From Cladorhizidae sp. MBARI D1340-BT2 (lineage: Eukaryota; Porifera; Demospongiae; Poecilosclerida; Cladorhizidae), in the NCBI GenBank assembly GCA_028752905.1, contig JAQNBH010000002.1, positions 23,385,059-23,449,058 of the forward strand: a stretch of 64,000 bases of DNA. The letters run 5' to 3'. The translations under genes and the position numbers were made by a program. Positions 49,112 to 62,573 of the stretch are shown one piece after another. The notes under the pieces are model-generated. The model made no database searches, was not told the origin of the DNA, and saw nothing but the letters and a program-made list of their open reading frames with translations. Each line of letters opens with the position of its first letter. Position 1 is the first letter of the stretch.

Positions 49112-50410
49112 AACATGTTTAGCATCAAGTAAGAGTACAATTCATAACTGCCCTAATTAACAAGACCAAAGTCCCAGATTTTGTCAACTGATAGAGAAGG
49201 CCCTTATCTGCAACATGTGAACAGATTATCAATAAATGTAGTGGTTTTTCACTGGCAGGCCACCGCTTTGGCAACTGGAAAACGCCAGGAAAAATCCCAA
49301 ACCTTACCACTTCAAATCACCATAACTTGCTAATACTTAGAGTACTCAAAATTTTGGCACGTACAAAAGACAGATAATTAGAAGGGCTATTCGGTGATAT
49401 AAAAATTATCTTTTTTGGGTAAAGTGTAGAAAAGTTATGAGCTTCACGGCAAAAAAAACAAGATTTTCGGGGGGAAAATGAGAAACATATAGACCAAATT
49501 AGGGCAAATATCAAGAACATGTTTAGCATCAAGTAAGAGTACAATTCATAACTGCCCTAATTAACAAGACCAAAGTCCCAGATTTTGTCAACTGATAGAG
49601 AAGGCCCTTATCTGCAACATGTGAACAGATTATCAATAAATGTAGTGGTTTTCACTGGCAGGCCACCGCTTTGGCAACTGGAAAACGCCAGGAAAGATCC
49701 CAAACCTTACCACTTCAAATCACCATAACTTGCTAATACTTAGAGTACTTAAAATTTTGGCACGTACAAAAGAGAGCTATCCGGTGATATAAAAATTATC
49801 TTTTTTGGGTAAAGTGTAGAAAAGTTATGAGCTTCACGGCAAAAAAACAAGATTTTCGGGGGGGAAATGAGAAACATATAGACCAAATTAGGGCAAATAT
49901 CAAGATAGAGAACACATAATGAAACCTATCATTCGAATCATATCAAGTCCATTACAGTAAAGTGTGCAGAATATTATGGATGTTTGATATCAACAGAGAG
50001 CACAGAGAGAGACCTATCTTAATAGCTATATATCAAGTTTATTCAGTGAAGTGTGGAGAATCTATTTAGCATCAAGAGAGAGCAGAGAGAAACCTATCTT
50101 GTGATTCTATCAAGTCCATTACTGTGAAGTATGCGGAATATACGGATGTTTGGTATCAAGAGAGAGAACAGAGAGAGGCCTACCTTTAGAGCTATATATC
50201 AAGTTTATAGAGTGAAGTGTGGAGAATCTATGAAGCTAACATGTTTAGCTCAAGATAGAGAACACTGAGAGATACCTATCTTGCAAGTCCATTACAGTGA
50301 AGTGTGCAGAATATATGGATGTTTGGTATCAAGAGAGAGCACTTGGAGAGTCCTATCTTAATAGCTGTATAACAAGTCTATTCAGTGAAGTGTGGATAAT
50401 CTACGAAGCT
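49112..50410 (+). repeat. HOR unit 35: A1-A3d-B (1,299 bp)
   Basis: A1 49112-49515 (eight-A run), A3d 49516-49904, B 49905-50410 (tttatagagtg). Copy of unit 32 at +4,310 bp. Confidence 0.94.
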
Positions 50411-51720
50411 AACATGTTTAGCATCAAGTAAGAGTACAATTCATAACTGCCCTAATTAACAAGACCAAAGTCCCAGATTTTGTCAACTGATAGAGAAGGC
50501 CCTTATCTGCAACATGTGAACAGATTATCAATAAATGTAGTGGTTTTTCACTGGCAGGCCACCGCTTTGGCAACTGGAAAACGCCAGGAAAAATCCCAAA
50601 CCTTACCACTTCAAATCACCATAACTTGCTAATACTTAGAGTACTCAAAATTTTGGCACGTACAAAAGACAGATAATTAGAAGGGCTATTCGGTGATATA
50701 AAAATTATCTTTTTTGGGTAAAGTGTAGAAAAGTTATGAGCTTCACGGCAAAAAAACAAGATTTTCGGGGAAAAATGAGAAACATATAGACCAAATTAGG
50801 GCAAATATCAAGAACATGTTTAGCATCAAGTAAGAGTACAATTCATAACTGCCCTAATTAACAAGACCAAAGTCCCAGATTTTGTCAACTGATAGAGAAG
50901 GCCCTTATCTGCAACATGTGAACAGATTATCAATAAATGTAGTGGTTTTCACTGGCAGGCCACCGCTTTGGCAACTGGAAAACGCCAGGAAAGATCCCAA
51001 ACCTTACCACTTCAAATCATCATAACTTGCTAATACTTAGAGTACTTAAAATTTTGGCACGTACAAAAGACAGATAATTAGAAGAGCTATCCGGTGATAT
51101 AAAAATTATCTTTTTTGGGTAAAGTGTAGAAAAGTTATGAGCTTCACGGCAAATAAACAAGATTTTCGGGGGGAAAATGAGAAACATATAGACCAAATTA
51201 GGGCAAATATCAAGATAGAGAACACATAATGAAACCTATCATTCGAATCATATCAAGTCCATTACAGTAAAGTGTGCAGAATATTATGGATGTTTGATAT
51301 CAACAGAGAGCACAGAGAGAGACCTATCTTAATAGCTATATATCAAGTTTATTCAGTGAAGTGTGGAGAATCTATTTAGCATCAAGAGAGAGCAGAGAGA
51401 AACCTATCTTGTGATTCTATCAAGTCCATTACTGTGAAGTATGCGGAATATACGGATGTTTGGTATCAAGAGAGAGAACAGAGAGAGGCCTACCTTTAGA
51501 GCTATATATCAAGTCTATTCAGTGAAGTGTGGAGAATCTATGAAGCTAACATGTTTAGCTCAAGATAGAGAACACTGAGAGATACCTATCTTGCAAGTCC
51601 ATTACAGTGAAGTGTGCAGAATATATGGATGTTTGGTATCAAGAGAGAGCACTTGGAGAGTCCTATCTTAATAGCTGTATAACAAGTCTATTCAGTGAAG
51701 TGTGGATAATCTACGAAGCT
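50411..51720 (+). repeat. HOR unit 36: A1-A3-B (1,310 bp)
   Basis: A1 50411-50812 (402 bp, short G tract), A3 50813-51214 with gcaaataaac, B 51215-51720 with cctacctttag. It differs from unit 33 in the right part of A3 and in B, so one of the two was overwritten after duplication. Confidence 0.93.
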
Positions 51721-53421
51721 AACATGTTTAGCATCAAGTAAGAGTACAATTCATAACTGCCCTAATTAACAAGACCAAAGTCCCAGATTTTGTCAACTGA
51801 TAGAGAAGGCCCTTATCTGCAACATGTGAACAGATTATCAATAAATGTAGTGGTTTTTCACTGGCAGGCCACCGCTTTGGCAACTGGAAAACGCCAGGAA
51901 AAATCCCAAACCTTACCACTTCAAATCACCATAACTTGCTAATACTTAGAGTACTCAAAATTTTGGCACGAACAAAAGACAGATAATTAGAAGGGCTATT
52001 CGGTGATATAAAAATTATCTTTTTTGGGTAAAGTGTAGAAAAGTTATGAGCTTCACGGCAAAAAAACAAGATTTTCGGGGGGAAAATGAGAAACATATAG
52101 ACCAAATTAGGGCAAATATCAAGAACATGTTTAGCATCAAGTAAGAGTACAATTCATAACTGCCCTAATTAACAAGACCAAAGTCCCAGATTTTGTCAAC
52201 TGATAGAGAAGGCCCTTATCTGCAACATGTGAACAGATTATCAATAAATGTAGTGGTTTTTCACTGGCAGGCCACCGCTTTGGCAACTGGAAAACGCCAG
52301 GAAAAATCACAAACCTTACCACTTCAAATCATCATAACTTCCTAATACTTAGAGTACTCAAAACTTTAGCACATACAAAAGACAGATAATTAGAAGGGCC
52401 ATCCGGTGATATAAAAATTATCTTTTTGGGGTAAAGTGTAGAATAGTTATGAGCTTCACGGCAAAAAAACAAGATTTTCGGGGGGGAAATGAGAAACATA
52501 TAGACCAAATTAGGGCAAATATCAAGAACATGTTTAGCATCAAGTAAGAGTACAATTCATAACTGCCCTAATTAACAAGACCAAAGTCCCAGATTTTGTC
52601 AACTGATAGAGAAGGCCCTTATCTGCAACATGTGAACAGATTATCAATAAATGTAGTGGTTTTCACTGGCAGGCCACCGCTTTGGCAACTGGAAAACGCC
52701 AGGAAAGATCCCAAACCTTACCACTTCAAATCACCATAACTTGTTAATACTTAGAGTACTTAAAATTTTGGCACGTACAAAAGAGAGCTATCCGGTGATA
52801 TAAAAATTATCTTTTTGGGGTAAAGTGTAGAAAAGTTATGAGCTTCACGGCAAAAAAACAAGATTTTCGGGGGGAAAATGAGAAACATATAGACCAAATT
52901 AGGGCAAATATCAAGATAGAGAACACATAATGAAACCTATCATTCGAATCATATCAAGTCCATTACAGTAAAGTGTGCAGAATATTATGGATGTTTGATA
53001 TCAACAGAGAGCACAGAGAGAGACCTATCTTAATAGCTATATATCAAGTTTATTCAGTGAAGTGTGGAGAATCTATTTAGCATCAAGAGAGAGCAGAGAG
53101 AAACCTATCTTGTGATTCTATCAAGTCCATTACTGTGAAGTATGCGGAATATACGGATGTTTGGTATCAAGAGAGAGAACAGAGAGAGGCCTACCTTTAG
53201 AGCTATATATCAAGTCTATTCAGTGAAGTGTGGAGAATCTATGAAGCTAACATGTTTAGCTCAAGATAGAGAACACTGAGAGATACCTATCTTGCAAGTC
53301 CATTACAGTGAAGTGTGCAGAATATATGGATGTTTGGTATCAAGAGAGAGCACTTGGAGAGTCCTATCTTAATAGCTGTATAACAAGTCTATTCAGTGAA
53401 GTGTGGATAATCTACGAAGCT
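51721..53421 (+). repeat. HOR unit 37: A1-A2-A3d-B (1,701 bp)
   Basis: A1 51721-52123, A2 52124-52526 (aaaactttagcac), A3d 52527-52915 (tctttttgggg; private ttgttaata), B 52916-53421 with tctattcagtg. Third partial copy of the 4,310-bp period. Confidence 0.93.
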
Positions 53422-55122
53422 AACATGTTTAGCATCAAGTAAGAGTACAATTCATAACTGCCCTAATTAACAAGACCAAAGTCCCAGATTTTGTCAACTG
53501 ATAGAGAAGGCCCTTATCTGCAACATGTGAACAGATTATCAATAAATGTAGTGGTTTTTCACTGGCAGGCCACCGCTTTGGCAACTGGAAAACGCCAGGA
53601 AAAATCCCAAACCTTACCACTTCAAATCACCATAACTTGCTAATACTTAGAGTACTCAAAATTTTGGCACGAACAAAAGACAGATAATTAGAAGGGCTAT
53701 TCGGTGATATAAAAATTATCTTTTTTGGGTAAAGTGTAGAAAAGTTATGAGCTTCACGGCAAAAAAACAAGATTTTCGGGGGGAAAATGAGAAACATATA
53801 GACCAAATTAGGGCAAATATCAAGAACATGTTTAGCATCAAGTAAGAGTACAATTCATAACTGCCCTAATTAACAAGACCAAAGTCCCAGATTTTGTCAA
53901 CTGATAGAGAAGGCCCTTATCTGCAACATGTGAACAGATTATCAATAAATGTAGTGGTTTTTCACTGGCAGGCCACCGCTTTGGCAACTGGAAAACGCCA
54001 GGAAAAATCACAAACCTTACCACTTCAAATCATCATAACTTCCTAATACTTAGAGTACTCAAAACTTTAGCACATACAAAAGACAGATAATTAGAAGGGC
54101 CATCCGGTGATATAAAAATTATCTTTTTGGGGTAAAGTGTAGAATAGTTATGAGCTTCACGGCAAAAAAACAAGATTTTCGGGGGGGAAATGAGAAACAT
54201 ATAGACCAAATTAGGGCAAATATCAAGAACATGTTTAGCATCAAGTAAGAGTACAATTCATAACTGCCCTAATTAACAAGACCAAAGTCCCAGATTTTGT
54301 CAACTGATAGAGAAGGCCCTTATCTGCAACATGTGAACAGATTATCAATAAATGTAGTGGTTTTCACTGGCAGGCCACCGCTTTGGCAACTGGAAAACGC
54401 CAGGAAAGATCCCAAACCTTACCACTTCAAATCACCATAACTTGCTAATACTTAGAGTACTTAAAATTTTGGCACGTACAAAAGAGAGCTATCCGGTGAT
54501 ATAAAAATTATCTTTTTGGGGTAAAGTGTAGAAAAGTTATGAGCTTCACGGCAAAAAAACAAGATTTTCGGGGGGAAAATGAGAAACATATAGACCAAAT
54601 TAGGGCAAATATCAAGATAGAGAACACATAATGAAACCTATCATTCGAATCATATCAAGTCCATTACAGTAAAGTGTGCAGAATATTATGGATGTTTGAT
54701 ATCAACAGAGAGCACAGAGAGAGACCTATCTTAATAGCTATATATCAAGTTTATTCAGTGAAGTGTGGAGAATCTATTTAGCATCAAGAGAGAGCAGAGA
54801 GAAACCTATCTTGTGATTCTATCAAGTCCATTACTGTGAAGTATGCGGAATATACGGATGTTTGGTATCAAGAGAGAGAACAGAGAGAGGCCTACCTTTA
54901 GAGCTATATATCAAGTTTATAGAGTGAAGTGTGGAGAATCTATGAAGCTAACATGTTTAGCTCAAGATAGAGAACACTGAGAGATACCTATCTTGCAAGT
55001 CCATTACAGTGAAGTGTGCAGAATATATGGATGTTTGGTATCAAGAGAGAGCACTTGGAGAGTCCTATCTTAATAGCTGTATAACAAGTCTATTCAGTGA
55101 AGTGTGGATAATCTACGAAGCT
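53422..55122 (+). repeat. HOR unit 38: A1-A2-A3d-B (1,701 bp)
   Basis: A1 53422-53824, A2 53825-54227 (aaaactttagcac), A3d 54228-54616 (tctttttgggg), B 54617-55122 (tttatagagtg). Tandem copy of unit 37 by shared A2 and A3d variants. Confidence 0.94.
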
Positions 55123-56432
55123 AACATGTTTAGCATCAAGTAAGAGTACAATTCATAACTGCCCTAATTAACAAGACCAAAGTCCCAGATTTTGTCAACT
55201 GATAGAGAAGGCCCTTATCTGCAACATGTGAACAGATTATCAATAAATGTAGTGGTTTTTCACTGGCAGGCCACCGCTTTGGCAACTGGAAAACGCCAGG
55301 AAAAATCCCAAACCTTACCACTTCAAATCACCATAACTTGCTAATACTTAGAGTACTCAAAATTTTGGCACGTACAAAAGACAGATAATTAGAAGGGCTA
55401 TTCGGTGATATAAAAATTATCTTTTTTGGGTAAAGTGTAGAAAAGTTATGAGCTTCACGGCAAAAAAACAAGATTTTCGGGGAAAAATGAGAAACATATA
55501 GACCAAATTAGGGCAAATATCAAGAACATGTTTAGCATCAAGTAAGAGTACAATTCATAACTGCCCTAATTAACAAGACCAAAGTCCCAGATTTTGTCAA
55601 CTGATAGAGAAGGCCCTTATCTGCAACATGTGAACAGATTATCAATAAATGTAGTGGTTTTCACTGGCAGGCCACCGCTTTGGCAACTGGAAAACGCCAG
55701 GAAAGATCCCAAACCTTACCACTTCAAATCATCATAACTTGCTAATACTTAGAGTACTTAAAATTTTGGCACGTACAAAAGACAGATAATTAGAAGAGCT
55801 ATCCGGTGATATAAAAATTATCTTTTTTGGGTAAAGTGTAGAAAAGTTATGAGCTTCACGGCAAATAAACAAGATTTTCGGGGGGAAAATGAGAAACATA
55901 TAGACCAAATTAGGGCAAATATCAAGATAGAGAACACATAATGAAACCTATCATTCGAATCATATCAAGTCCATTACAGTAAAGTGTGCAGAATATTATG
56001 GATGTTTGATATCAACAGAGAGCACAGAGAGAGACCTATCTTAATAGCTATATATCAAGTTTATTCAGTGAAGTGTGGAGAATCTATTTAGCATCAAGAG
56101 AGAGCAGAGAGAAACCTATCTTGTGATTCTATCAAGTCCATTACTGTGAAGTATGCGGAATATACGGATGTTTGGTATCAAGAGAGAGAACAGAGAGAGG
56201 CCTACCTTTAGAGCTATATATCAAGTCTATTCAGTGAAGTGTGGAGAATCTATGAAGCTAACATGTTTAGCTCAAGATAGAGAACACTGAGAGATACCTA
56301 TCTTGCAAGTCCATTACAGTGAAGTGTGCAGAATATATGGATGTTTGGTATCAAGAGAGAGCACTTGGAGAGTCCTATCTTAATAGCTGTATAACAAGTC
56401 TATTCAGTGAAGTGTGGATAATCTACGAAGCT
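55123..56432 (+). repeat. HOR unit 39: A1-A3-B (1,310 bp)
   Basis: A1 55123-55524 (402 bp, short G tract), A3 55525-55926 (gcaaataaac), B 55927-56432. Confidence 0.94.
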
Positions 56433-57341
56433 AACATGTTTAGCATCAAGTAAGAGTACAATTCATAACTGCCCTAATTAACAAGACCAAAGTCCCAGAT
56501 TTTGTCAACTGATAGAGAAGGCCCTTATCTGCAACATGTGAACAGATTATCAATAAATGTAGTGGTTTTTCACTGGCAGGCCACCGCTTTGGCAACTGGA
56601 AAACGCCAGGAAAAATCCCAAACCTTACCACTTCAAATCACCATAACTTGCTAATACTTAGAGTACTCAAAATTTTGGCACGTACGAAAGACAGATAATT
56701 AGAATAGCTATTCGGTGATATAAAAATTATCTTTTTTGGGTAAAGTGTAGAAAAGTTATGAGCTTCACGGCAAAAAAACAAGATTTTCGGGGGGAAAATG
56801 AGAAACATATAGACCAAATTAGGGCAAATATCAAGATAGAGAACACATAATGAAACCTATCATTCGAATCATATCAAGTCCATTACAGTAAAGTGTGCAG
56901 AATATTATGGATGTTTGATATCAACAGAGAGCACAGAGAGAGACCTATCTTAATAGCTATATATCAAGTTTATTCAGTGAAGTGTGGAGAATCTATTTAG
57001 CATCAAGAGAGAGCAGAGAGAAACCTATCTTGTGATTCTATCAAGTCCATTACTGTGAAGTATGCGGAATATACGGATGTTTGGTATCAAGAGAGAGAAC
57101 AGAGAGAGGCCTACCTTTAGAGCTATATATCAAGTCTATTCAGTGAAGTGTGGAGAATCTATGAAGCTAACATGTTTAGCTCAAGATAGAGAACACTGAG
57201 AGATACCTATCTTGCAAGTCCATTACAGTGAAGTGTGCAGAATATATGGATGTTTGGTATCAAGAGAGAGCACTTGGAGAGTCCTATCTTAATAGCTGTA
57301 TAACAAGTCTATTCAGTGAAGTGTGGATAATCTACGAAGCT
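56433..57341 (+). repeat. HOR unit 40: A1-B (909 bp)
   Basis: A1 56433-56835 (gaatagct type; private cacgtacgaaag shared with unit 43), B 56836-57341. Confidence 0.94.
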
Positions 57342-59042
57342 AACATGTTTAGCATCAAGTAAGAGTACAATTCATAACTGCCCTAATTAACAAGACCAAA
57401 GTCCCAGATTTTGTCAACTGATAGAGAAGGCCCTTATCTGCAACATGTGAACAGATTATCAATAAATGTAGTGGTTTTTCACTGGCAGGCCACCGCTTTG
57501 GCAACTGGAAAACGCCAGGAAAAATCCCAAACCTTACCACTTCAAATCACCATAACTTGCTAATACTTAGAGTACTCAAAATTTTGGCACATACAAAAGA
57601 CAGATAATTAGAAGGGCTATTCGGTGATATAAAAATTATCTTTTTTGGGTAAAGTGTAGAAAAGTTATGAGCTTCACGGCAAAAAAACAAGATTTTCGGG
57701 GGGAAAATGAGAAACATATAGACCAAATTAGGGCAAATATCAAGAACATGTTTAGCATCAAGTAAGAGTACAATTCATAACTGCCCTAATTAACAAGACC
57801 AAAGTCCCAGATTTTGTCAACTGATAGAGAAGGCCCTTATCTGCAACATGTGAACAGATTATCAATAAATGTAGTGGTTTTTCACTGGCAGGCCACCGCT
57901 TTGGCAACTGGAAAACGCCAGGAAAAATCACAAACCTTACCACTTCAAATCATCATAACTTCCTAATACTTAGAGTACTCAAAACTTTAGCACATACAAA
58001 AGACAGATAATTAGAAGGGCCATCCGGTGATATAAAAATTATCTTTTTGGGGTAAAGTGTAGAATAGTTATGAGCTTCACGGCAAAAAAACAAGATTTTC
58101 GGGGGGGAAATGAGAAACATATAGACCAAATTAGGGCAAATATCAAGAACATGTTTAGCATCAAGTAAGAGTACAATTCATAACTGCCCTAATTAACAAG
58201 ACCAAAGTCCCAGATTTTGTCAACTGATAGAGAAGGCCCTTATCTGCAACATGTGAACAGATTATCAATAAATGTAGTGGTTTTCACTGGCAGGCCACCG
58301 CTTTGGCAACTGGAAAACGCCAGGAAAGATCCCAAACCTTACCACTTCAAATCACCATAACTTGCTAATACTTAGAGTACTTAAAATTTTGGCACGTACA
58401 AAAGAGAGCTATCCGGTGATATAAAAATTATCTTTTTGGGGTAAAGTGTAGAAAAGTTATGAGCTTCACGGCAAAAAAACAAGATTTTCGGGGGGAAAAT
58501 GAGAAACATATAGACCAAATTAGGGCAAATATCAAGATAGAGAACACATAATGAAACCTATCATTCGAATCATATCAAGTCCATTACAGTAAAGTGTGCA
58601 GAATATTATGGATGTTTGATATCAACAGAGAGCACAGAGAGAGACCTATCTTAATAGCTATATATCAAGTTTATTCAGTGAAGTGTGGAGAATCTATTTA
58701 GCATCAAGAGAGAGCAGAGAGAAACCTATCTTGTGATTCTATCAAGTCCATTACTGTGAAGTATGCGGAATATACGGATGTTTGGTATCAAGAGAGAGAA
58801 CAGAGAGAGGCCTACCTTTAGAGCTATATATCAAGTTTATAGAGTGAAGTGTGGAGAATCTATGAAGCTAACATGTTTAGCTCAAGATAGAGAACACTGA
58901 GAGATACCTATCTTGCAAGTCCATTACAGTGAAGTGTGCAGAATATATGGATGTTTGGTATCAAGAGAGAGCACTTGGAGAGTCCTATCTTAATAGCTGT
59001 ATAACAAGTCTATTCAGTGAAGTGTGGATAATCTACGAAGCT
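57342..59042 (+). repeat. HOR unit 41: A1-A2-A3d-B (1,701 bp)
   Basis: A1 57342-57744 (private ttggcacatac in an otherwise A1 block), A2 57745-58147 (aaaactttagcac), A3d 58148-58536, B 58537-59042 (tttatagagtg). Copy of unit 38 at +3,920 bp. Confidence 0.94.
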
Positions 59043-60352
59043 AACATGTTTAGCATCAAGTAAGAGTACAATTCATAACTGCCCTAATTAACAAGACCAA
59101 AGTCCCAGATTTTGTCAACTGATAGAGAAGGCCCTTATCTGCAACATGTGAACAGATTATCAATAAATGTAGTGGTTTTTCACTGGCAGGCCACCGCTTT
59201 GGCAACTGGAAAACGCCAGGAAAAATCCCAAACCTTACCACTTCAAATCACCATAACTTGCTAATACTTAGAGTACTCAAAATTTTGGCACGTACAAAAG
59301 ACAGATAATTAGAAGGGCTATTCGGTGATATAAAAATTATCTTTTTTGGGTAAAGTGTAGAAAAGTTATGAGCTTCACGGCAAAAAAACAAGATTTTCGG
59401 GGAAAAATGAGAAACATATAGACCAAATTAGGGCAAATATCAAGAACATGTTTAGCATCAAGTAAGAGTACAATTCATAACTGCCCTAATTAACAAGACC
59501 AAAGTCCCAGATTTTGTCAACTGATAGAGAAGGCCCTTATCTGCAACATGTGAACAGATTATCAATAAATGTAGTGGTTTTCACTGGCAGGCCACCGCTT
59601 TGGCAACTGGAAAACGCCAGGAAAGATCCCAAACCTTACCACTTCAAATCATCATAACTTGCTAATACTTAGAGTACTTAAAATTTTGGCACGTACAAAA
59701 GACAGATAATTAGAAGAGCTATCCGGTGATATAAAAATTATCTTTTTTGGGTAAAGTGTAGAAAAGTTATGAGCTTCACGGCAAATAAACAAGATTTTCG
59801 GGGGGGAAATGAGAAACATATAGACCAAATTAGGGCAAATATCAAGATAGAGAACACATAATGAAACCTATCATTCGAATCATATCAAGTCCATTACAGT
59901 AAAGTGTGCAGAATATTATGGATGTTTGATATCAACAGAGAGCACAGAGAGAGACCTATCTTAATAGCTATATATCAAGTTTATTCAGTGAAGTGTGGAG
60001 AATCTATTTAGCATCAAGAGAGAGCAGAGAGAAACCTATCTTGTGATTCTATCAAGTCCATTACTGTGAAGTATGCGGAATATACGGATGTTTGGTATCA
60101 AGAGAGAGAACAGAGAGAGGCCTACCTTTAGAGCTATATATCAAGTCTATTCAGTGAAGTGTGGAGAATCTATGAAGCTAACATGTTTAGCTCAAGATAG
60201 AGAACACTGAGAGATACCTATCTTGCAAGTCCATTACAGTGAAGTGTGCAGAATATATGGATGTTTGGTATCAAGAGAGAGCACTTGGAGAGTCCTATCT
60301 TAATAGCTGTATAACAAGTCTATTCAGTGAAGTGTGGATAATCTACGAAGCT
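59043..60352 (+). repeat. HOR unit 42: A1-A3-B (1,310 bp)
   Basis: A1 59043-59444 (short G tract), A3 59445-59846 (gcaaataaac, but seven-G tract), B 59847-60352. Copy of unit 39. Confidence 0.94.
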
Positions 60353-61261
60353 AACATGTTTAGCATCAAGTAAGAGTACAATTCATAACTGCCCTAATTA
60401 ACAAGACCAAAGTCCCAGATTTTGTCAACTGATAGAGAAGGCCCTTATCTGCAACATGTGAACAGATTATCAATAAATGTAGTGGTTTTTCACTGGCAGG
60501 CCACCGCTTTGGCAACTGGAAAACGCCAGGAAAAATCCCAAACCTTACCACTTCAAATCACCATAACTTGCTAATACTTAGAGTACTCAAAATTTTGGCA
60601 CGTACGAAAGACAGATAATTAGAATAGCTATTCGGTGATATAAAAATTATCTTTTTTGGGTAAAGTGTAGAAAAGTTATGAGCTTCACGGCAAAAAAACA
60701 AGATTTTCGGGGGGAAAATGAGAAACATATAGACCAAATTAGGGCAAATATCAAGATAGAGAACACATAATGAAACCTATCATTCGAATCATATCAAGTC
60801 CATTACAGTAAAGTGTGCAGAATATTATGGATGTTTGATATCAACAGAGAGCACAGAGAGAGACCTATCTTAATAGCTATATATCAAGTTTATTCAGTGA
60901 AGTGTGGAGAATCTATTTAGCATCAAGAGAGAGCAGAGAGAAACCTATCTTGTGATTCTATCAAGTCCATTACTGTGAAGTATGCGGAATATACGGATGT
61001 TTGGTATCAAGAGAGAGAACAGAGAGAGGCCTACCTTTAGAGCTATATATCAAGTCTATTCAGTGAAGTGTGGAGAATCTATGAAGCTAACATGTTTAGC
61101 TCAAGATAGAGAACACTGAGAGATACCTATCTTGCAAGTCCATTACAGTGAAGTGTGCAGAATATATGGATGTTTGGTATCAAGAGAGAGCACTTGGAGA
61201 GTCCTATCTTAATAGCTGTATAACAAGTCTATTCAGTGAAGTGTGGATAATCTACGAAGCT
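60353..61261 (+). repeat. HOR unit 43: A1-B (909 bp)
   Basis: A1 60353-60755 (cacgtacgaaag), B 60756-61261. Copy of unit 40. Confidence 0.94.
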
Positions 61262-62573
61262 AACATGTTTAGCATCAAGTAAGAGTACAATTCATAACTG
61301 CCCTAATTAACAAGACCAAAGTCCCAGATTTTGTCAACTGATAGAGAAGGCCCTTATCTGCAACATGTGAACAGATTATCAATAAATGTAGTGGTTTTTC
61401 ACTGGCAGGCCACCGCTTTGGCAACTGGAAAACGCCAGGAAAAATCCCAAACCTTAACACTTCAAATCACCATAACTTGCTAATACTTAGAGTACTCAAA
61501 ATTTTGGCACGTACAAAAGACAGATAATTAGAAGGGCTATCCGGTGATATAAAAATTATCTTTTTTGGGTAAAGTGTAGAAAAGTTATGAGCTTCACGGC
61601 AAAAAAACAAGATTTTCGGGGGGAAAATGAGAAACATATAGACCAAATTAGGGCAAATATCAAGAACATGTTTAGCATCAAGTAAGAGTACAATTCATAA
61701 CTGCCCTAATTAACAAGACCAAAGTCCCAGATTTTGTCAACTGATAGAGAAGGCCCTTATCTGCAACATGTGAACAGATTATCAATAAATGTAGTGGTTT
61801 TTCACTGGCAGGCCACCGCTTTGGCAACTGGAAAACGCCAGGAAAAATCCCAAACCTTACCACTTCAAATCACCATAACTTGCTAATACTTAGAGTACTC
61901 AAAATTTTGGCACGTACAAAAGATAGATAATTAGAAGAGCTATCCGGTGATATAAAAATTATCTTTTTTGGGTAAAGTGTAGAAAAGTTATGAGCTTCAC
62001 GGCAAAAAAACAAGATTTTCGGGGGGAAAATGAGAAACATATAGACCAAATTAGGGCAAATATCAAGATAGAGAACACATAATGAAACCTATCATTCGAA
62101 TCATATCAAGTCCATTACAGTAAAGTGTGCAGAATATTATGGATGTTTGATATCAACAGAGAGCACAGAGAGAGACCTATCTTAATAGCTATATATCAAG
62201 TTTATTCAGTGAAGTGTGGAGAATCTATTTAGCATCAAGAGAGAGCAGAGAGAAACCTATCTTGTGATTCTATCAAGTCCATTACTGTGAAGTATGCGGA
62301 ATATACGGATGTTTGGTATCAAGAGAGAGAACAGAGAGAGGCCTACCTTTAGAGCTATATATCAAGTCTATTCAGTGAAGTGTGGAGAATCTATGAAGCT
62401 AACATGTTTAGCTCAAGATAGAGAACACTGAGAGATACCTATCTTGCAAGTCCATTACAGTGAAGTGTGCAGAATATATGGATGTTTGGTATCAAGAGAG
62501 AGCACTTGGAGAGTCCTATCTTAATAGCTGTATAACAAGTCTATTCAGTGAAGTGTGGATAATCTACGAAGCT
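61262..62573 (+). repeat. HOR unit 44: A1v-(A1/A3)-B (1,312 bp)
   Basis: A1 variant 61262-61664 (ccttaacacttc, gggctatccgg, but ttcacggc), A1/A3 chimera 61665-62067 (gatagataatt, gagctatccgg), B 62068-62573 (cctacctttag). Confidence 0.92.

Larger units (their letters stand above)
43101..51720 (+). repeat. 4,310-bp tandem duplication (43101-47410, 47411-51720)
   Basis: Units 31-33 and 34-36 have identical block orders and lengths at a constant 4,310-bp offset. Eight-A runs and the short G tract recur in register. The period continues into unit 37. The last A3 and B of the two copies differ in type. Confidence 0.92.
53422..61261 (+). repeat. 3,920-bp tandem duplication (53422-57341, 57342-61261)
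   Basis: Units 38-40 and 41-43 match in block order and length at 3,920-bp offset, sharing the rare aaaactttagcac in A2 and cacgtacgaaag in A1. Few private differences are visible (57591 region, G-tract length near 59800). Confidence 0.92.
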
